A DNA stretch of 64,000 nt, taken from NCBI RefSeq assembly GCF_002294995.1, contig NZ_NSGF01000017.1, positions 62,001 through 126,000 on the forward strand. The letters are read 5' to 3'. Below are positions 28,112 to 36,418 of the stretch, piece by piece. A program made the translations under genes and the position numbers. The stretch's first letter is position 1, and every line of letters begins with the position of its first letter. The notes below the pieces were generated by a model. It saw only the letters and a list, made by a program, of their open reading frames with translations, was not told the origin of the DNA and ran no database searches. This DNA is from Mesorhizobium sp. WSM3860 (GTDB lineage Bacteria; Pseudomonadota; Alphaproteobacteria; Rhizobiales; Rhizobiaceae).

Positions 28112-28328
28112 GGATCCCGAACGGCGACCGCTACCGCCTGCCGGGTCGCGCAGGCGACGGCGTAGCATGCGCCGACCACATCTGCAAAGGGCGGTGCGCC
28201 CCCGCCATCTGGATGGGCGTTGGCGCTCGCGCTTCGTGACAGGCGTGCAACGAATGTGATGGCTGCAAATGGTTAAGACCAAGCTTAAACACTCGTAAAG
28301 CCGGATCGATCATGTTAGCCGGCAGTGG

Positions 28329-28532
28329 ATGGGTTGGCGGGGGCTGGCCAGTCGAGAGACCTGTCTATTGCCGGTGACGCGTCTGATCATAGTCTTCCTG
28401 ATGATGGGAAGTTTCGCCCTCATCTTCGCCGAGCTTGTGCGCCACTCGGAGGAGATGAGCCAGCGGCCGCATCCGACGGCCTCCCGCTGCGGCGACGCCG
28501 CCGGGATGCCCTGTCCGCAAAGGGCGCTTTAA
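28329..28532 (+). CDS. possible small single-span membrane protein
   Basis: This 67-residue frame has one hydrophobic span (TRLIIVFLMMGSFALIFAELV) followed by a polar tail, a common pattern in small rhizobial membrane proteins. The ATG at 28329 has only a weak ribosome-binding site; a TTG at 28368 just before PVTRLII is an alternative. Its stop lies inside a 14-bp palindrome (28524-28537) shared with the end of the convergent hydrolase gene. No family is recognised. Confidence 0.4.
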   Translation: MGWRGLASRETCLLPVTRLIIVFLMMGSFALIFAELVRHSEEMSQRPHPTASRCGDAAGMPCPQRAL

Positions 28533-28536
28533 AGCG

Positions 28537-29298
28537 CTAGCGGTTCTGCAGCAGGTGACAACCCGCCTGCCGCTTCTGCGCCAGATACTCGTCGATCAAC
28601 TGGCGGTAGCGCACCTTGCCGAAGCTCGGGAAATGGCCGCCATGAACGACCGAGACGTCGAGGTCGCGCATGGCAAGCAGCGTCTCGACATAGTCGCCGA
28701 TATCGGAGTGGAAGACGTCGTCGATCAACGGCCCGTCATAGACGATGTCACCTGACAAGAGGATGCGGGTCTTTCGCTCGTAGAGCGCGATGCCGCCGGG
28801 CGAGTGGCCAGGCGTGTGGATCACCTCGAAGGCACGATCGCCGAGATCGACCACGTCGCCATGCTCGAGCAGCCGGTTGGCCGGGGCAGGCGGGATGCGG
28901 TAGCTGGCCGCATCCCATCCGTCGGGCATGCCGTCGAACATGTCGTCTGTCGCGTAGCGGTCGGCGACCGTCCACTCGTTGCGCGGATCTGCGAGGATCT
29001 GGGCTTCAGCCGAATGCACGCAGCGATCCGGAAATTCGTGGTGGCAGCCGATGTGGTCGAAATGCGTGTGGCTGGCGACGCAGACAAGCTTACGTTCGGT
29101 GACCAGCGGCACATGGCGCCGCAGGCTGAAATGGCCGAGGCCGGTATCGAACAAAAGATCGCGGTCGCGGCCGCGCACATGCCAGATATTGCAGCGGAAG
29201 AACGGCTTTATCCATGGCTCATGGATGAGCGTTACGTCGTCACCCATGCGGATGGTCTCGTACCAGTCCGGAGCCTCGATGACCGGAAGCGGGCTCAT
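28537..29298 (-). CDS. MBL-fold metallo-hydrolase
   Basis: The 253-residue protein has the full metal site of the metallo-beta-lactamase fold: HTHFDHIG, TPGHSPGG, SGDIVYDGP and HGGH. The fold covers lactonases, thioesterases and glyoxalase II-like enzymes, and this one cannot be narrowed further. It begins 3 bp after the ABC ATPase stop and is therefore the last gene of the transporter operon. Its substrate is probably related to the imported compound, which is an inference from position. Confidence 0.88.
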   Translation of the reverse strand: MSPLPVIEAPDWYETIRMGDDVTLIHEPWIKPFFRCNIWHVRGRDRDLLFDTGLGHFSLRRHVPLVTERKLVCVASHTHFDHIGCHHEFPDRCVHSAEAQILADPRNEWTVADRYATDDMFDGMPDGWDAASYRIPPAPANRLLEHGDVVDLGDRAFEVIHTPGHSPGGIALYERKTRILLSGDIVYDGPLIDDVFHSDIGDYVETLLAMRDLDVSVVHGGHFPSFGKVRYRQLIDEYLAQKRQAGCHLLQNR

Positions 29299-29301
29299 GG
29301 A

Positions 29302-30366
29302 TCAGTCCGCCAGCAGGATGATGTCTTGAGCGTTGCATGAAACCGCGACCGTGTCGCCTGCCTGGACGGTCGCGGGAGCCGGTGCCTTGGCGATGAACTG
29401 GAATGCAGGATCCCGCGCCGAGGTGGCGAGCACCCGCTTGAAGCTTCCTTGGAAGACGACGTCACTCACTCTGGCCGTGCCGAGCGCAACGTCGCCTTTC
29501 GCTCCCGCAAGGATGAGGTGCTCGGGCCGGATGGCAAGCGCCACAGTCGCGCCAACCGGCGAGGTGGCGGGCAGCGAGATCGGCCCGAACTTGGTTGCCA
29601 CTGCGACGCGTCCATCCCGCATTTCGCCGGCTTTGCCGGCAAGGATGGTGCTTTCGCCCATGAAGGTGGCCGAGAAGCGAGTCTTCGGCCGCGCATAGAC
29701 CCGCTCGGGCGGTCCTTCGTCCTCGATGCGCCCATCATTCATCACCACGCAATGGTCGGCCAGCGCCATCGCTTCTTCCTGGTCGTGCGTGACATGGACG
29801 AAAGCGGTGCCGACGCGCTTCTGGATCGCCTTCAACTCGTCCTGCATCTGCCGGCGCAGCTTGAGATCCAGCGCGCCGAGCGGCTCGTCGAGCAACAGCA
29901 CCGCCGGCTCGATGACCAGCGCGCGCGCCAGCGCCACGCGCTGGCGCTGGCCACCGGAGAGCTGGTGCGGCTTCTTGTCGAAGGAGGCTGCAAGCCCGAC
30001 GAGGGCGAGCGCCTCGCGCGCCTTCGCCGCCCGCGTCGCGCCATCGACGCCCTGCATGCGCAGCCCGAAGCCGACATTCTTGCCGACGCTCATATGCGGG
30101 AACAGCGCGTAGTCCTGGAAAACCGTCGTCGTCGGGCGCTTGGCCGGCGGCACGGCGGTGCAATCCGCGCCGCGGATGAACACCTTGCCTTCGCTGGGCG
30201 TGACGAAGCCGCCAAGGATCGAAAGCAGCGTCGTCTTGCCGGAGCCCGACGGGCCGAGGAGGATCGTGTAGCTGCCGGGCTCGATCGCGAGCGAGACGTT
30301 CTTCAAAACGGCGAGCTGGCCGAAACGATGCGAGACGTTGCGGATATCCACCAAAGGCGCGCTCAT
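29302..30366 (-). CDS. ABC transporter ATP-binding protein (polyamine/iron type)
   Basis: This 354-residue PotA/FbpC-like ATPase has Walker A (LLGPSGSGKTTLL), the signature LSGGQRQRVALARAL, Walker B (VLLLDEPLGALD), the switch His (HVTHDQEEAMAL) and a C-terminal TOBE domain (about 275-350). It powers uptake by the two permeases encoded just upstream. Its ATG overlaps the permease stop by 4 nt, so translation is coupled. Confidence 0.95.
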   Translation of the reverse strand: MSAPLVDIRNVSHRFGQLAVLKNVSLAIEPGSYTILLGPSGSGKTTLLSILGGFVTPSEGKVFIRGADCTAVPPAKRPTTTVFQDYALFPHMSVGKNVGFGLRMQGVDGATRAAKAREALALVGLAASFDKKPHQLSGGQRQRVALARALVIEPAVLLLDEPLGALDLKLRRQMQDELKAIQKRVGTAFVHVTHDQEEAMALADHCVVMNDGRIEDEGPPERVYARPKTRFSATFMGESTILAGKAGEMRDGRVAVATKFGPISLPATSPVGATVALAIRPEHLILAGAKGDVALGTARVSDVVFQGSFKRVLATSARDPAFQFIAKAPAPATVQAGDTVAVSCNAQDIILLAD

Positions 30367-31145
30367 GCCGTCTTTCTCCGCAGCAAGGTCAGTTCGAACA
30401 GCACCACGAGCACAATCGAGACGGCAAAGACCAGCGAGCCGACGGCATTGGTCTTGGGATTGAGGCCGGAGCGCAAGAGGTTCCAGATCTCGACGGGCAG
30501 CGTCGTCTCGAAGCGGGTGAGCAGGAAGGAGATGACGAACTCGTCCCAGGAAAAAGTCATCGACAGGAAGAAGCCGGCGAAGATCGCCGGCGCCATCACC
30601 GGCACGGTGATCATCAGCAGCACCTTCCACTCGGGAGCGCCGAGGTCGCGCGCGGCGCGCTCGATATTGATCTGGTGATCGCCCATCTGGCTGTAGATGA
30701 TGGCGAAGCAGAGCGGCAGGTTGATCACGACATGGCCGACGCCGGCGGCGATGAGCGATTTCGGCACGCCTGCCCAGTTGAACAGCACCAGAAGCCCCAT
30801 GCCGATGATCAGGTAGCTGACGGTGAGCGGCAGCGTGATCAGCCCGCGCAGCAAGGCCGAGCCGGGCAGTGCGAAGCGCGCGAAACCCCAGGCGGAGAGA
30901 AAGCCGAGCGTGACGCAAGCAAGCGAGGAGAGAACCGCCACCAGCAGCGAATTGACCAGCGCCGAGGTCAGCCGTGCGTCGGACAGAACCGCCTGGTACC
31001 AGCGCAGCGACGGACCGGTGAAAGGCGGGATGGGGAAAGAGGTCGCCTGCAGCGAGAACAGTATCAGCACGACCACCGGCAGGAAGATGAAGCCGTAGAC
31101 GGCGATCGCATAGAGCCAGGCGGCAAGGCGGACGGCAGCACGCAT
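30363..31145 (-). CDS. ABC transporter permease (PotC-like)
   Basis: The 260-residue integral membrane protein has about six hydrophobic spans, beginning with LAAWLYAIAVYGFIFLPVVVLILFS, and the EAA-type cytoplasmic loop ERAARDLGAPEWKVLLMITVP that contacts the ATPase. It matches the PotC group of binding-protein-dependent permeases. It follows the other permease gene by 2 bp. Confidence 0.93.
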   Translation of the reverse strand: MRAAVRLAAWLYAIAVYGFIFLPVVVLILFSLQATSFPIPPFTGPSLRWYQAVLSDARLTSALVNSLLVAVLSSLACVTLGFLSAWGFARFALPGSALLRGLITLPLTVSYLIIGMGLLVLFNWAGVPKSLIAAGVGHVVINLPLCFAIIYSQMGDHQINIERAARDLGAPEWKVLLMITVPVMAPAIFAGFFLSMTFSWDEFVISFLLTRFETTLPVEIWNLLRSGLNPKTNAVGSLVFAVSIVLVVLFELTLLRRKTA

Positions 31146-31147
31146 GG

Positions 31148-31993
31148 TCAGGCCCGCTCGATCTTCAGCCAGCGCGCGCAGGCGAGATAGGCGACGGTGA
31201 CGACGGCCATCAGGATGATCGACAGTGCCGAGGCGAGCGGGAAATCGCCGCGCCGGCCGATCTGCATCATGACCAGCTGCGGCATCACCAGCTCGTTGTT
31301 GCCGCCGAGGATCTGCGGCGTGATGTAGTCGCCGATGCAAAGCACGACGGTGAGGAAGGCGCCGACCATGATGCCAGGCAGGGTCAGCGGCAGCACGACA
31401 TGCAGGAAGGTGCGCACCGGCCCGGCGCCGAGATCCGCGGCCGCCTTGCGGTAGCTCGGGCTGAGCTGTTTGAGGTTGGCGAAGATGGTGAGCGTCAGCA
31501 GCATGACGAAGAAATGCACGAAGCCGGTGACGGTGGCCAAACGCGTGTTGGCGAGCTGCAGCGGCTCGGCAATCAGCCCGGCGCTGGTGAGCGCCCGATT
31601 GATGACGCCGTTCTGCGCCAGCACCAGCAGCCAGGAATAGGAACGCACGACGTAAGACGTCCAGAACGGCAGCACGGCCAGCATCAGCGCCAGCCGTTGC
31701 CACCGCTCCGGTACTTGTTCCGCAAGGATCCAGGCGAAGGGGTAGGCGAGCACGATCGAAATCACGGTGACGGTTGCGGTCACCTCCAGCGAGTTCACCA
31801 TCGCGCGCCAGTAGGACGGGTTGGTGAAGAACTGGCTGTAGTTGGCGAGCGTCAGAGCGCCGCCTTCATGCGCCGTCAGGCTGGAAAGCCCCATGGCAAT
31901 GAAGGGCAGCACGAAGAACAGCAGCGTCCATGCCAGCGCCGGCGTGACCAGCGCCCAGGGCAGGGCACGTCCATTGGTTCCCGCAACGCTCAT
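31148..31993 (-). CDS. ABC transporter permease (PotB-like)
   Basis: This 281-residue permease has a first span ALPWALVTPALAWTLLFFVLPFIAMG and the EAA-like loop RKAAADLGAGPVRTFLHVVLPLTLPG. It pairs with the PotC-like permease to form the channel. It begins 8 bp after the solute-binding protein stop. The frame continues upstream without a good start, so the ATG at 31993 is clear. Confidence 0.93.
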   Translation of the reverse strand: MSVAGTNGRALPWALVTPALAWTLLFFVLPFIAMGLSSLTAHEGGALTLANYSQFFTNPSYWRAMVNSLEVTATVTVISIVLAYPFAWILAEQVPERWQRLALMLAVLPFWTSYVVRSYSWLLVLAQNGVINRALTSAGLIAEPLQLANTRLATVTGFVHFFVMLLTLTIFANLKQLSPSYRKAAADLGAGPVRTFLHVVLPLTLPGIMVGAFLTVVLCIGDYITPQILGGNNELVMPQLVMMQIGRRGDFPLASALSIILMAVVTVAYLACARWLKIERA

Positions 31994-32001
31994 TGGCCGA
32001 T

Positions 32002-33081
32002 TTACTGCGCCTGCAGCATTTCGGTCCACATGTCCTGCATCTTCTTGTCGAGATCGGCATTGGGCGCCGGATAGGCCTGGGCGCGGGCGAGGAAGCCGGG
32101 CTGCTCGTCGAAGCGCAGGATCTTCTTCTGCTCGTCGGTGAGTGTCGCCTTCTTGTTGGAAGGCATGCCCCAGTAGCAGGCGGAGGTGGCAAGCCGCGCC
32201 TGGCCTTCCGGGCTCAGAATGTACTGGATGAACTTCAGCGCCATGTCCTTGTTCTTCGAATCCTTGAACATGGCGAGCGACTGCGACCACAGCACCGCGC
32301 CTTCCTTCGGGATCGAGAAGTCGAGCGCCGGGTTTTCCTTGGCCAGGCCCGCCGTCACCCATTCGCCGCCGCCGACGAGGATGTCGACCTCGCCGGTTGC
32401 CAAAGCGGTCTGGCTGGCGGTGACCTCGCCGACCAGCTTGGCGTTGGCCTTCATCTTGAGCAACTCGGCCTTGAGAGCGGGCAGGTCTGCCTCGGTGAGG
32501 TCGGCGGTCTTCTTGCCTATGGCCAAAGCCGCCATGCCGATCACCGGCAGGTAATAATCGTAGATCGCGATCTTGCCTTTGTATTTGTCGCTGGTGAGCG
32601 AAGCCAGCGACTGCATGTCGGCCGGATCGACCTTGGACTTGTTGAAGCCGATCGTGTTGTAGCCGAACTTTTCGGTGATGCCGTAGCGCTTGCCGTCGAC
32701 CACGGTGGACTTGTCCATCGTCACTTCCGGAAAGAGGTCGGCGAAAGGCAGCTTGTCCTCCGGCAGCGGCTCGAACAGGCCTTTCTCGATGCCGCGCGGC
32801 ACGTCGATGGAATCGATCACCATGACGTCCCAATCGCCTGGCTGCGATTGATCGACGATCGCGAGCCCTGCGCCGGTGCCCTCGAATTCCTTGACGTTGA
32901 CCTTGACGTTGTTGGCCTCCTCGAAGGGCTGCAGCAGCGCCGGATCGGAGTGGTCGCACCAGATCAGCGCGTTGAGATCGGCAGCCTGAGCGCCACCCGC
33001 GGCGAGCAGCGCCACAGCAGCGAAGGCGGCTCCGAGACCGGACCTCAGGGTGGAAAGCGGATTTCGGACATTGACGGTCAT
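32002..33081 (-). CDS. periplasmic solute-binding protein (PotD-like)
   Basis: The 359-residue product has a signal peptide (LGAAFAAVALLAAGGAQAAD) and a type II periplasmic binding fold: ALIWCDHSDPALLQPFEEANNVKV at the mature N-terminus, the spermidine/putrescine-type PGDWDVMVIDS, and GYNTIGFNKSKV. It should capture the ligand for the downstream permeases; polyamines or opine-like compounds are possible, but ligand residues cannot be read reliably. AGGGAG precedes the ATG at 33081. It is the first gene of a five-gene operon divergent from tetR. Confidence 0.92.
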   Translation of the reverse strand: MTVNVRNPLSTLRSGLGAAFAAVALLAAGGAQAADLNALIWCDHSDPALLQPFEEANNVKVNVKEFEGTGAGLAIVDQSQPGDWDVMVIDSIDVPRGIEKGLFEPLPEDKLPFADLFPEVTMDKSTVVDGKRYGITEKFGYNTIGFNKSKVDPADMQSLASLTSDKYKGKIAIYDYYLPVIGMAALAIGKKTADLTEADLPALKAELLKMKANAKLVGEVTASQTALATGEVDILVGGGEWVTAGLAKENPALDFSIPKEGAVLWSQSLAMFKDSKNKDMALKFIQYILSPEGQARLATSACYWGMPSNKKATLTDEQKKILRFDEQPGFLARAQAYPAPNADLDKKMQDMWTEMLQAQ

Positions 33082-33120
33082 TGAGTGTTCTCCCTGCCTT
33101 GCTGGCTTGTTAAGGAAAAG

Positions 33121-33148
33121 TTGAACCAATTCTAAAATTGAGTCAATT
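33121..33148. promoter_or_regulatory. probable TetR operator
   Basis: AATTGAGTCAATT (33136-33148) is a 13-bp palindrome around a single central base, in the 92-bp gap between the divergent ABC operon and the TetR gene. The related TTGAACCAA lies at 33121-33129. The position fits an autoregulated operator controlling both directions. Confidence 0.5.
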
Positions 33149-33173
33149 ATGATTTTGTGGCAGAGAGGCCGAC

Positions 33174-33788
33174 ATGAGCGGATTGCGCGAACGGCAGAAG
33201 GCGGACAGGCACCGCCGCATCATCGATGCAGCGACGGAACTTTTCCGCGAGGCCGGCTATGAAGGCGCCAAGATCGAGGCCATAGCTGCGCAGGCAGAGG
33301 TCTCGATCGGCACGATCTACAATTACTACCAGAACAAGGGTGACATCCTCGGCGCCATCGTGGCTATGGAGGTCAACGAGGTGCTGAATGCCGGGCAAGG
33401 CGTGGTCGGCAGCCCGCCGGCCAATGTCGGAGATGCGCTCGACACGCTGATCGGCATCTACATCGAGCACTCGCTGAATTACCTGAGCAAGGAGATGTGG
33501 CGGCAGGCGATGGCCATTTCGACGCAACTGCCCGACAGCGCTTTCGGCCAAGCCTATACCGCGCTCGACCGCGCGCTGACCGAACAGATCCGCGCCTTGA
33601 TCGCCCGCCTGCAGGAGATCGGCCTCGTGCGGTCAGACATCGATGGGCCGGCGGTGGGCGAGCTCATCTTCAACAACATGAACATGATGTTCATCGAGTT
33701 CGTGAAGCGCGACGAGGCGAAAATCCCGGAGCTGCGCGCGGCGATACGGCGGCAGAACCGGGTGGTGGTGACGGCGATCGGGGTGTGA
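33174..33788 (+). CDS. TetR/AcrR family regulator
   Basis: The 204-residue product has the N-terminal TetR helix-turn-helix (RRIIDAATELFREAGYEGAKIEAIAAQAEVSIGTIYNYYQNKGDIL, about residues 13-58) and an all-helical ligand domain. It is divergent from the ABC/MBL operon with a palindrome between them, so it most likely represses that operon and itself until an inducer binds. The inducer is unknown. Confidence 0.9.
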   Translation: MSGLRERQKADRHRRIIDAATELFREAGYEGAKIEAIAAQAEVSIGTIYNYYQNKGDILGAIVAMEVNEVLNAGQGVVGSPPANVGDALDTLIGIYIEHSLNYLSKEMWRQAMAISTQLPDSAFGQAYTALDRALTEQIRALIARLQEIGLVRSDIDGPAVGELIFNNMNMMFIEFVKRDEAKIPELRAAIRRQNRVVVTAIGV

Positions 33789-33835
33789 GGATCGATGGCG
33801 TCGGGAACAATGCCTTACTGCCGTCGCAACGTCGC

Positions 33836-34036
33836 TTAGCGGTTGATCAGCCATAGGATCGCCGAAAGCACGATACTGATCAGTATTCCGGTGGTGATGG
33901 GAACGTAGAGCCTAAAATTCTCACGCTCGATCACGATATCACCAGGCAGCCTGCCAAGGCCGATCCGGGCCAACCAGGGCCACAGCAGGCCTGCGGCGAC
34001 TATCATGAGACCAACGACGATCAGTGTTCGCGACAT
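33836..34036 (-). CDS. DUF2905 small membrane protein
   Basis: The 66-residue product has two membrane spans (LIVVGLMIVAAGLLWPWLA and ITTGILISIVLSAILWLI) joined by the family motif GRLPGDIVIERENFRLYVP. DUF2905 proteins are widespread and uncharacterised. The ATG at 34036 is the natural start; a longer frame to 34234 adds a region without membrane or family character. Confidence 0.88.
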   Translation of the reverse strand: MSRTLIVVGLMIVAAGLLWPWLARIGLGRLPGDIVIERENFRLYVPITTGILISIVLSAILWLINR

Positions 34037-34248
34037 GGCAGCATCCTGCCGGACAGCTTCTGGCCGAAATATAGTGAAATATAGTGATGACGGGTCTTGC
34101 AGGCAGGGCCAGCTTAAAAGCTGCTTTCGGTTTTCGGTCATCGCGCGGCTTGCCGTGTTGGGCAGCGGCGCTTTACCCCAAGATTGCCTATTGAGTTGAG
34201 ATTGAAATCTGATACAACCATAAGGCGTATCCAACGGAGGGGGGGTAG

Positions 34249-34821
34249 ATGGGGGCGTTTTCCATTTGGCATTGGGCGATAGTGCTGCTCATTATCGGCG
34301 TGCCTGTTTTCTTTGCCGTTCGGTCAGCAATCAAGCCATCACAGAATCCAGACAGCCTAGTTGGGATTGGCGGTTGGCTTATGTTGCTGGCGATTGGGCA
34401 GACCTTGTCACCGTTCCGCACGTTGGCTGAGCTGTTCTCCTCAAGTGAGGGTTACCAGCAGCTGATGCTGCTGCCCAATGGCCCTTTGGCCGTCTGCGGA
34501 GAAATCGTGCTGTTGCTGGCGTTTGCAGGACTCCAAGTGTTTGTTCTTTTCGCAATGCTGCGGCGGAGTCCACGCTTCAAGCGGCTGTTCCTTTATCAGT
34601 GGATTGCTATCCCCGTCATGTTCATCCTCGACGCCGTTTGGATGTCGACAATTCTCGGCGCTCCGATGAGCCAAGTCCTTGCCGGAGATGCACTGGCCGC
34701 CCCAATCACGTCATTCGTTCTGACCGGAATCTGGACTGCCTACGTCTATAAGTCCGTCCGGGTCAGAAACACTTTCGAAAGCGCCGCGTCGACTGCGCAG
34801 ATTGCGACGGCCATTCATTAA
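34249..34821 (+). CDS. DUF2569-like membrane protein
   Basis: This 190-residue protein has about five hydrophobic spans and the motif GIGGWLMLLAIGQTLSPF, characteristic of DUF2569. The ATG at 34249 follows a strong GGAGGGGGG sequence. The gene and its upstream region look less GC-rich than their neighbours, by eye. It lies just past the 3' end of tRNA-Thr, a frequent insertion point. Transfer from elsewhere is possible but not shown. Confidence 0.78.
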   Translation: MGAFSIWHWAIVLLIIGVPVFFAVRSAIKPSQNPDSLVGIGGWLMLLAIGQTLSPFRTLAELFSSSEGYQQLMLLPNGPLAVCGEIVLLLAFAGLQVFVLFAMLRRSPRFKRLFLYQWIAIPVMFILDAVWMSTILGAPMSQVLAGDALAAPITSFVLTGIWTAYVYKSVRVRNTFESAASTAQIATAIH

Positions 34822-34893
34822 GGGCGAGGGGAGGACTACTCGGAGAACTAACGAGTTTCGGGTGGGCCCATCCGAAGCTTGAAGAGCGAAGGA

Positions 34894-34969
34894 TGGTGCC
34901 CCCGGCAGGGATCGAACCCGCGACCTTCGGTTTACAAAACCGCTGCTCTACCAGCTGAGCTACAAGGGC
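34894..34969 (-). tRNA. tRNA-Thr (UGU)
   Basis: On the minus strand the sequence begins GCCCTTGTAGCTCAGCTGG and folds to a full cloverleaf: the 7-bp acceptor GCCCTTG/CGGGGGC (with G-U pairs), the anticodon loop TTTGTAA with anticodon TGT, the T arm GGTTCGATCC and an encoded CCA at the 3' end (34894-34896). It reads ACA/ACG codons. Confidence 0.96.
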
Positions 34970-35122
34970 ACGGCGCTCCGGTAGCACATTTCGTGCGCCA
35001 GTAAAGACAAAACTCCGTTTTGGGTTGCTAATGGACCCGCGTGGCTTGGTTGGCATGCTGAAATGCGGCGCGCGGCTTCCTACATTTCCATCCAGGCGCA
35101 ATCGCATCGAACGGGGTGTCGC

Positions 35123-35290
35123 ATGATCAGATTCGTCATCATCCTGCCGATCATCCTCGTGACCTGGATTCTCCTGATGAAAGCCATCAGTGACCTGAGG
35201 AAATCCAACATCGACTGGACTGGCGTCGCCACCTTTGTCGGCTTCGTCGTGCTCGCCTTCTGGCTGCGGCACGTTACGGGGATGGGGTGA
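35123..35290 (+). CDS. small two-span membrane protein, unknown
   Basis: The 55-residue product starts MIRFVIILPIILVTWILLMKAI and has a second span TFVGFVVLAFWLRHV. The ATG at 35123 is chosen because it begins exactly at the first span; the ribosome-binding site is weak. No family is recognised. An inverted repeat begins 6 bp after the stop. Confidence 0.55.
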   Translation: MIRFVIILPIILVTWILLMKAISDLRKSNIDWTGVATFVGFVVLAFWLRHVTGMG

Positions 35291-35295
35291 GGTGA

Positions 35296-35363
35296 GCGAG
35301 TAGGGAATAGCGAATAGGGGGAGCCGGATCGCGAATTGTCCCTATTCGCTTTTCCCTACTCGC
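35296..35363. repeat. intergenic inverted repeat
   Basis: Two 24-nt arms (35296-35319 and 35340-35363) are inverted copies with about one mismatch, built from GAGTAGGGAATAGCGAATAG and its complement. The unit GCGAATAG also recurs after the second arm. It looks like a short mobile-type repeat and forms a strong hairpin. Confidence 0.7.
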
Positions 35364-35459
35364 TATTCGCAAAAAAATTTCGAACCTTTTTCCAGGGCGC
35401 CGCGACAGATGATCAAGAGGCGGATGGGTCGCCTCGGTCAACGCACCCAGGAGACCATC

Positions 35460-35771
35460 ATGTTCAAGCGCACGCTCGTTTCGGCCCTCATCGCCACCTC
35501 TGTCGCCGCCGGCACGCTGGCCGGCACCGTCCAGCCTTCGGCCGCTCACGACCATCATCACCGCCGCGAGCTCGGCATCGGCATCGCCGCCGGCGTCGGC
35601 GGCTTCGTCCTGGGCAGCCTGCTCGCCCAGCAGCCGCGCACAGTCTATGTCGAGGACGAGTACGACGGTTCCTGGCATGTTCGCCGCTGCATGGCCCGCT
35701 ATGCCAGCTACGATCCGGGCTCGAACACCTACATCGGCTACGACGGCTATCCGCATTATTGCCGCCTCTAA
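35460..35771 (+). CDS. BA14K family protein
   Basis: The 103-residue product has a signal peptide (TLVSALIATSVAAGTLAGTVQPSAA), a His-rich mature start (HDHHHRRE), a hydrophobic Gly-rich segment (LGIGIAAGVGGFVLGSLLA) and the C-terminal BA14K motif HVRRCMARYASYDPGSNTYI followed by GYDGYPHYCRL. BA14K proteins were first described as Brucella immunoreactive antigens with lectin-like activity; in rhizobia they are common exported proteins. AGGAGA precedes the ATG. Confidence 0.92.
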   Translation: MFKRTLVSALIATSVAAGTLAGTVQPSAAHDHHHRRELGIGIAAGVGGFVLGSLLAQQPRTVYVEDEYDGSWHVRRCMARYASYDPGSNTYIGYDGYPHYCRL

Positions 35772-35798
35772 GGGGCAATCGTCTCGGCAACCGGAAGA

Positions 35799-35819
35799 GG
35801 GGCCTCGCGGCCCCTTTTT
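35799..35819 (+). terminator. rho-independent terminator
   Basis: The stem GGGGCC/GGCCCC with a TCGC loop and five T residues lies 27 bp past the BA14K stop. Confidence 0.85.
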
Positions 35820-35828
35820 CGTTCGGTG

Positions 35829-36251
35829 CTAGGATGTTTTGGCCTCTATCGCCAATCCCGCGCTGCGGCAGGCGCCGGCAACGGCAAGCCCGGCATTCGG
35901 CGATTCACCGCCCATCGCGACAAGTTTGAAGCTGTTTCCGGCATCCGGGTAGATCTTGGCAATGAAGGCTTTGCCGTCGCCGGAGCGGACGGACGCGCGC
36001 TTGTCGTCGACAAAGCCGCAAACCACGATCTCCTGGCGGCCGTTCACCGTCCGCTCCCCGGCAAGCATCGTCCCGAACTTCGCCGAGACTGGATCCTTCA
36101 AGTGTTGGCGGACGCCGGCGGTGATGATCTCCTCGAGGGCGAGCGAGATCGGTATGGAATCGACGGGCTGCCCGCTGGAGTCAGGCACCGGTGTCGTGGC
36201 GGCGCATCCGCAAAGTGAAGCGGCAAGCAATAGTTGAACCGTTTTCCGCAT
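35829..36251 (-). CDS. putative lipoprotein, unknown function
   Basis: The 140-residue product begins MRKTVQLLLAASLCGCAATT, a lipoprotein-type signal with Cys in a plausible lipobox. The mature part has a helix (ISLALEEIITAGVRQHLKDPVSAKF) and strand-rich sequence with NGRQEIVVCGFVDDKR, and resembles small envelope proteins that begin 'hLKDPxSAkFG'. Exact function is unknown. The ATG at 36251 is chosen over 36287 because it begins at the signal peptide. It converges with the BA14K gene. Confidence 0.75.
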   Translation of the reverse strand: MRKTVQLLLAASLCGCAATTPVPDSSGQPVDSIPISLALEEIITAGVRQHLKDPVSAKFGTMLAGERTVNGRQEIVVCGFVDDKRASVRSGDGKAFIAKIYPDAGNSFKLVAMGGESPNAGLAVAGACRSAGLAIEAKTS

Positions 36252-36418
36252 CCACGCCCTTTCGCATGCATTCGAACGCCGCGGCAAGACGGCAAGGGCC
36301 GATGCAGTCCCGGTGTACAGCGATTTGGCGAACGTTTAGTCTGGCCCCTGCTGGCCGATCGGGGGAGGGGTGGTCTCGATGGTTCGGACAGGATCATCCG
36401 CAAACACAGCCGTCTTAA

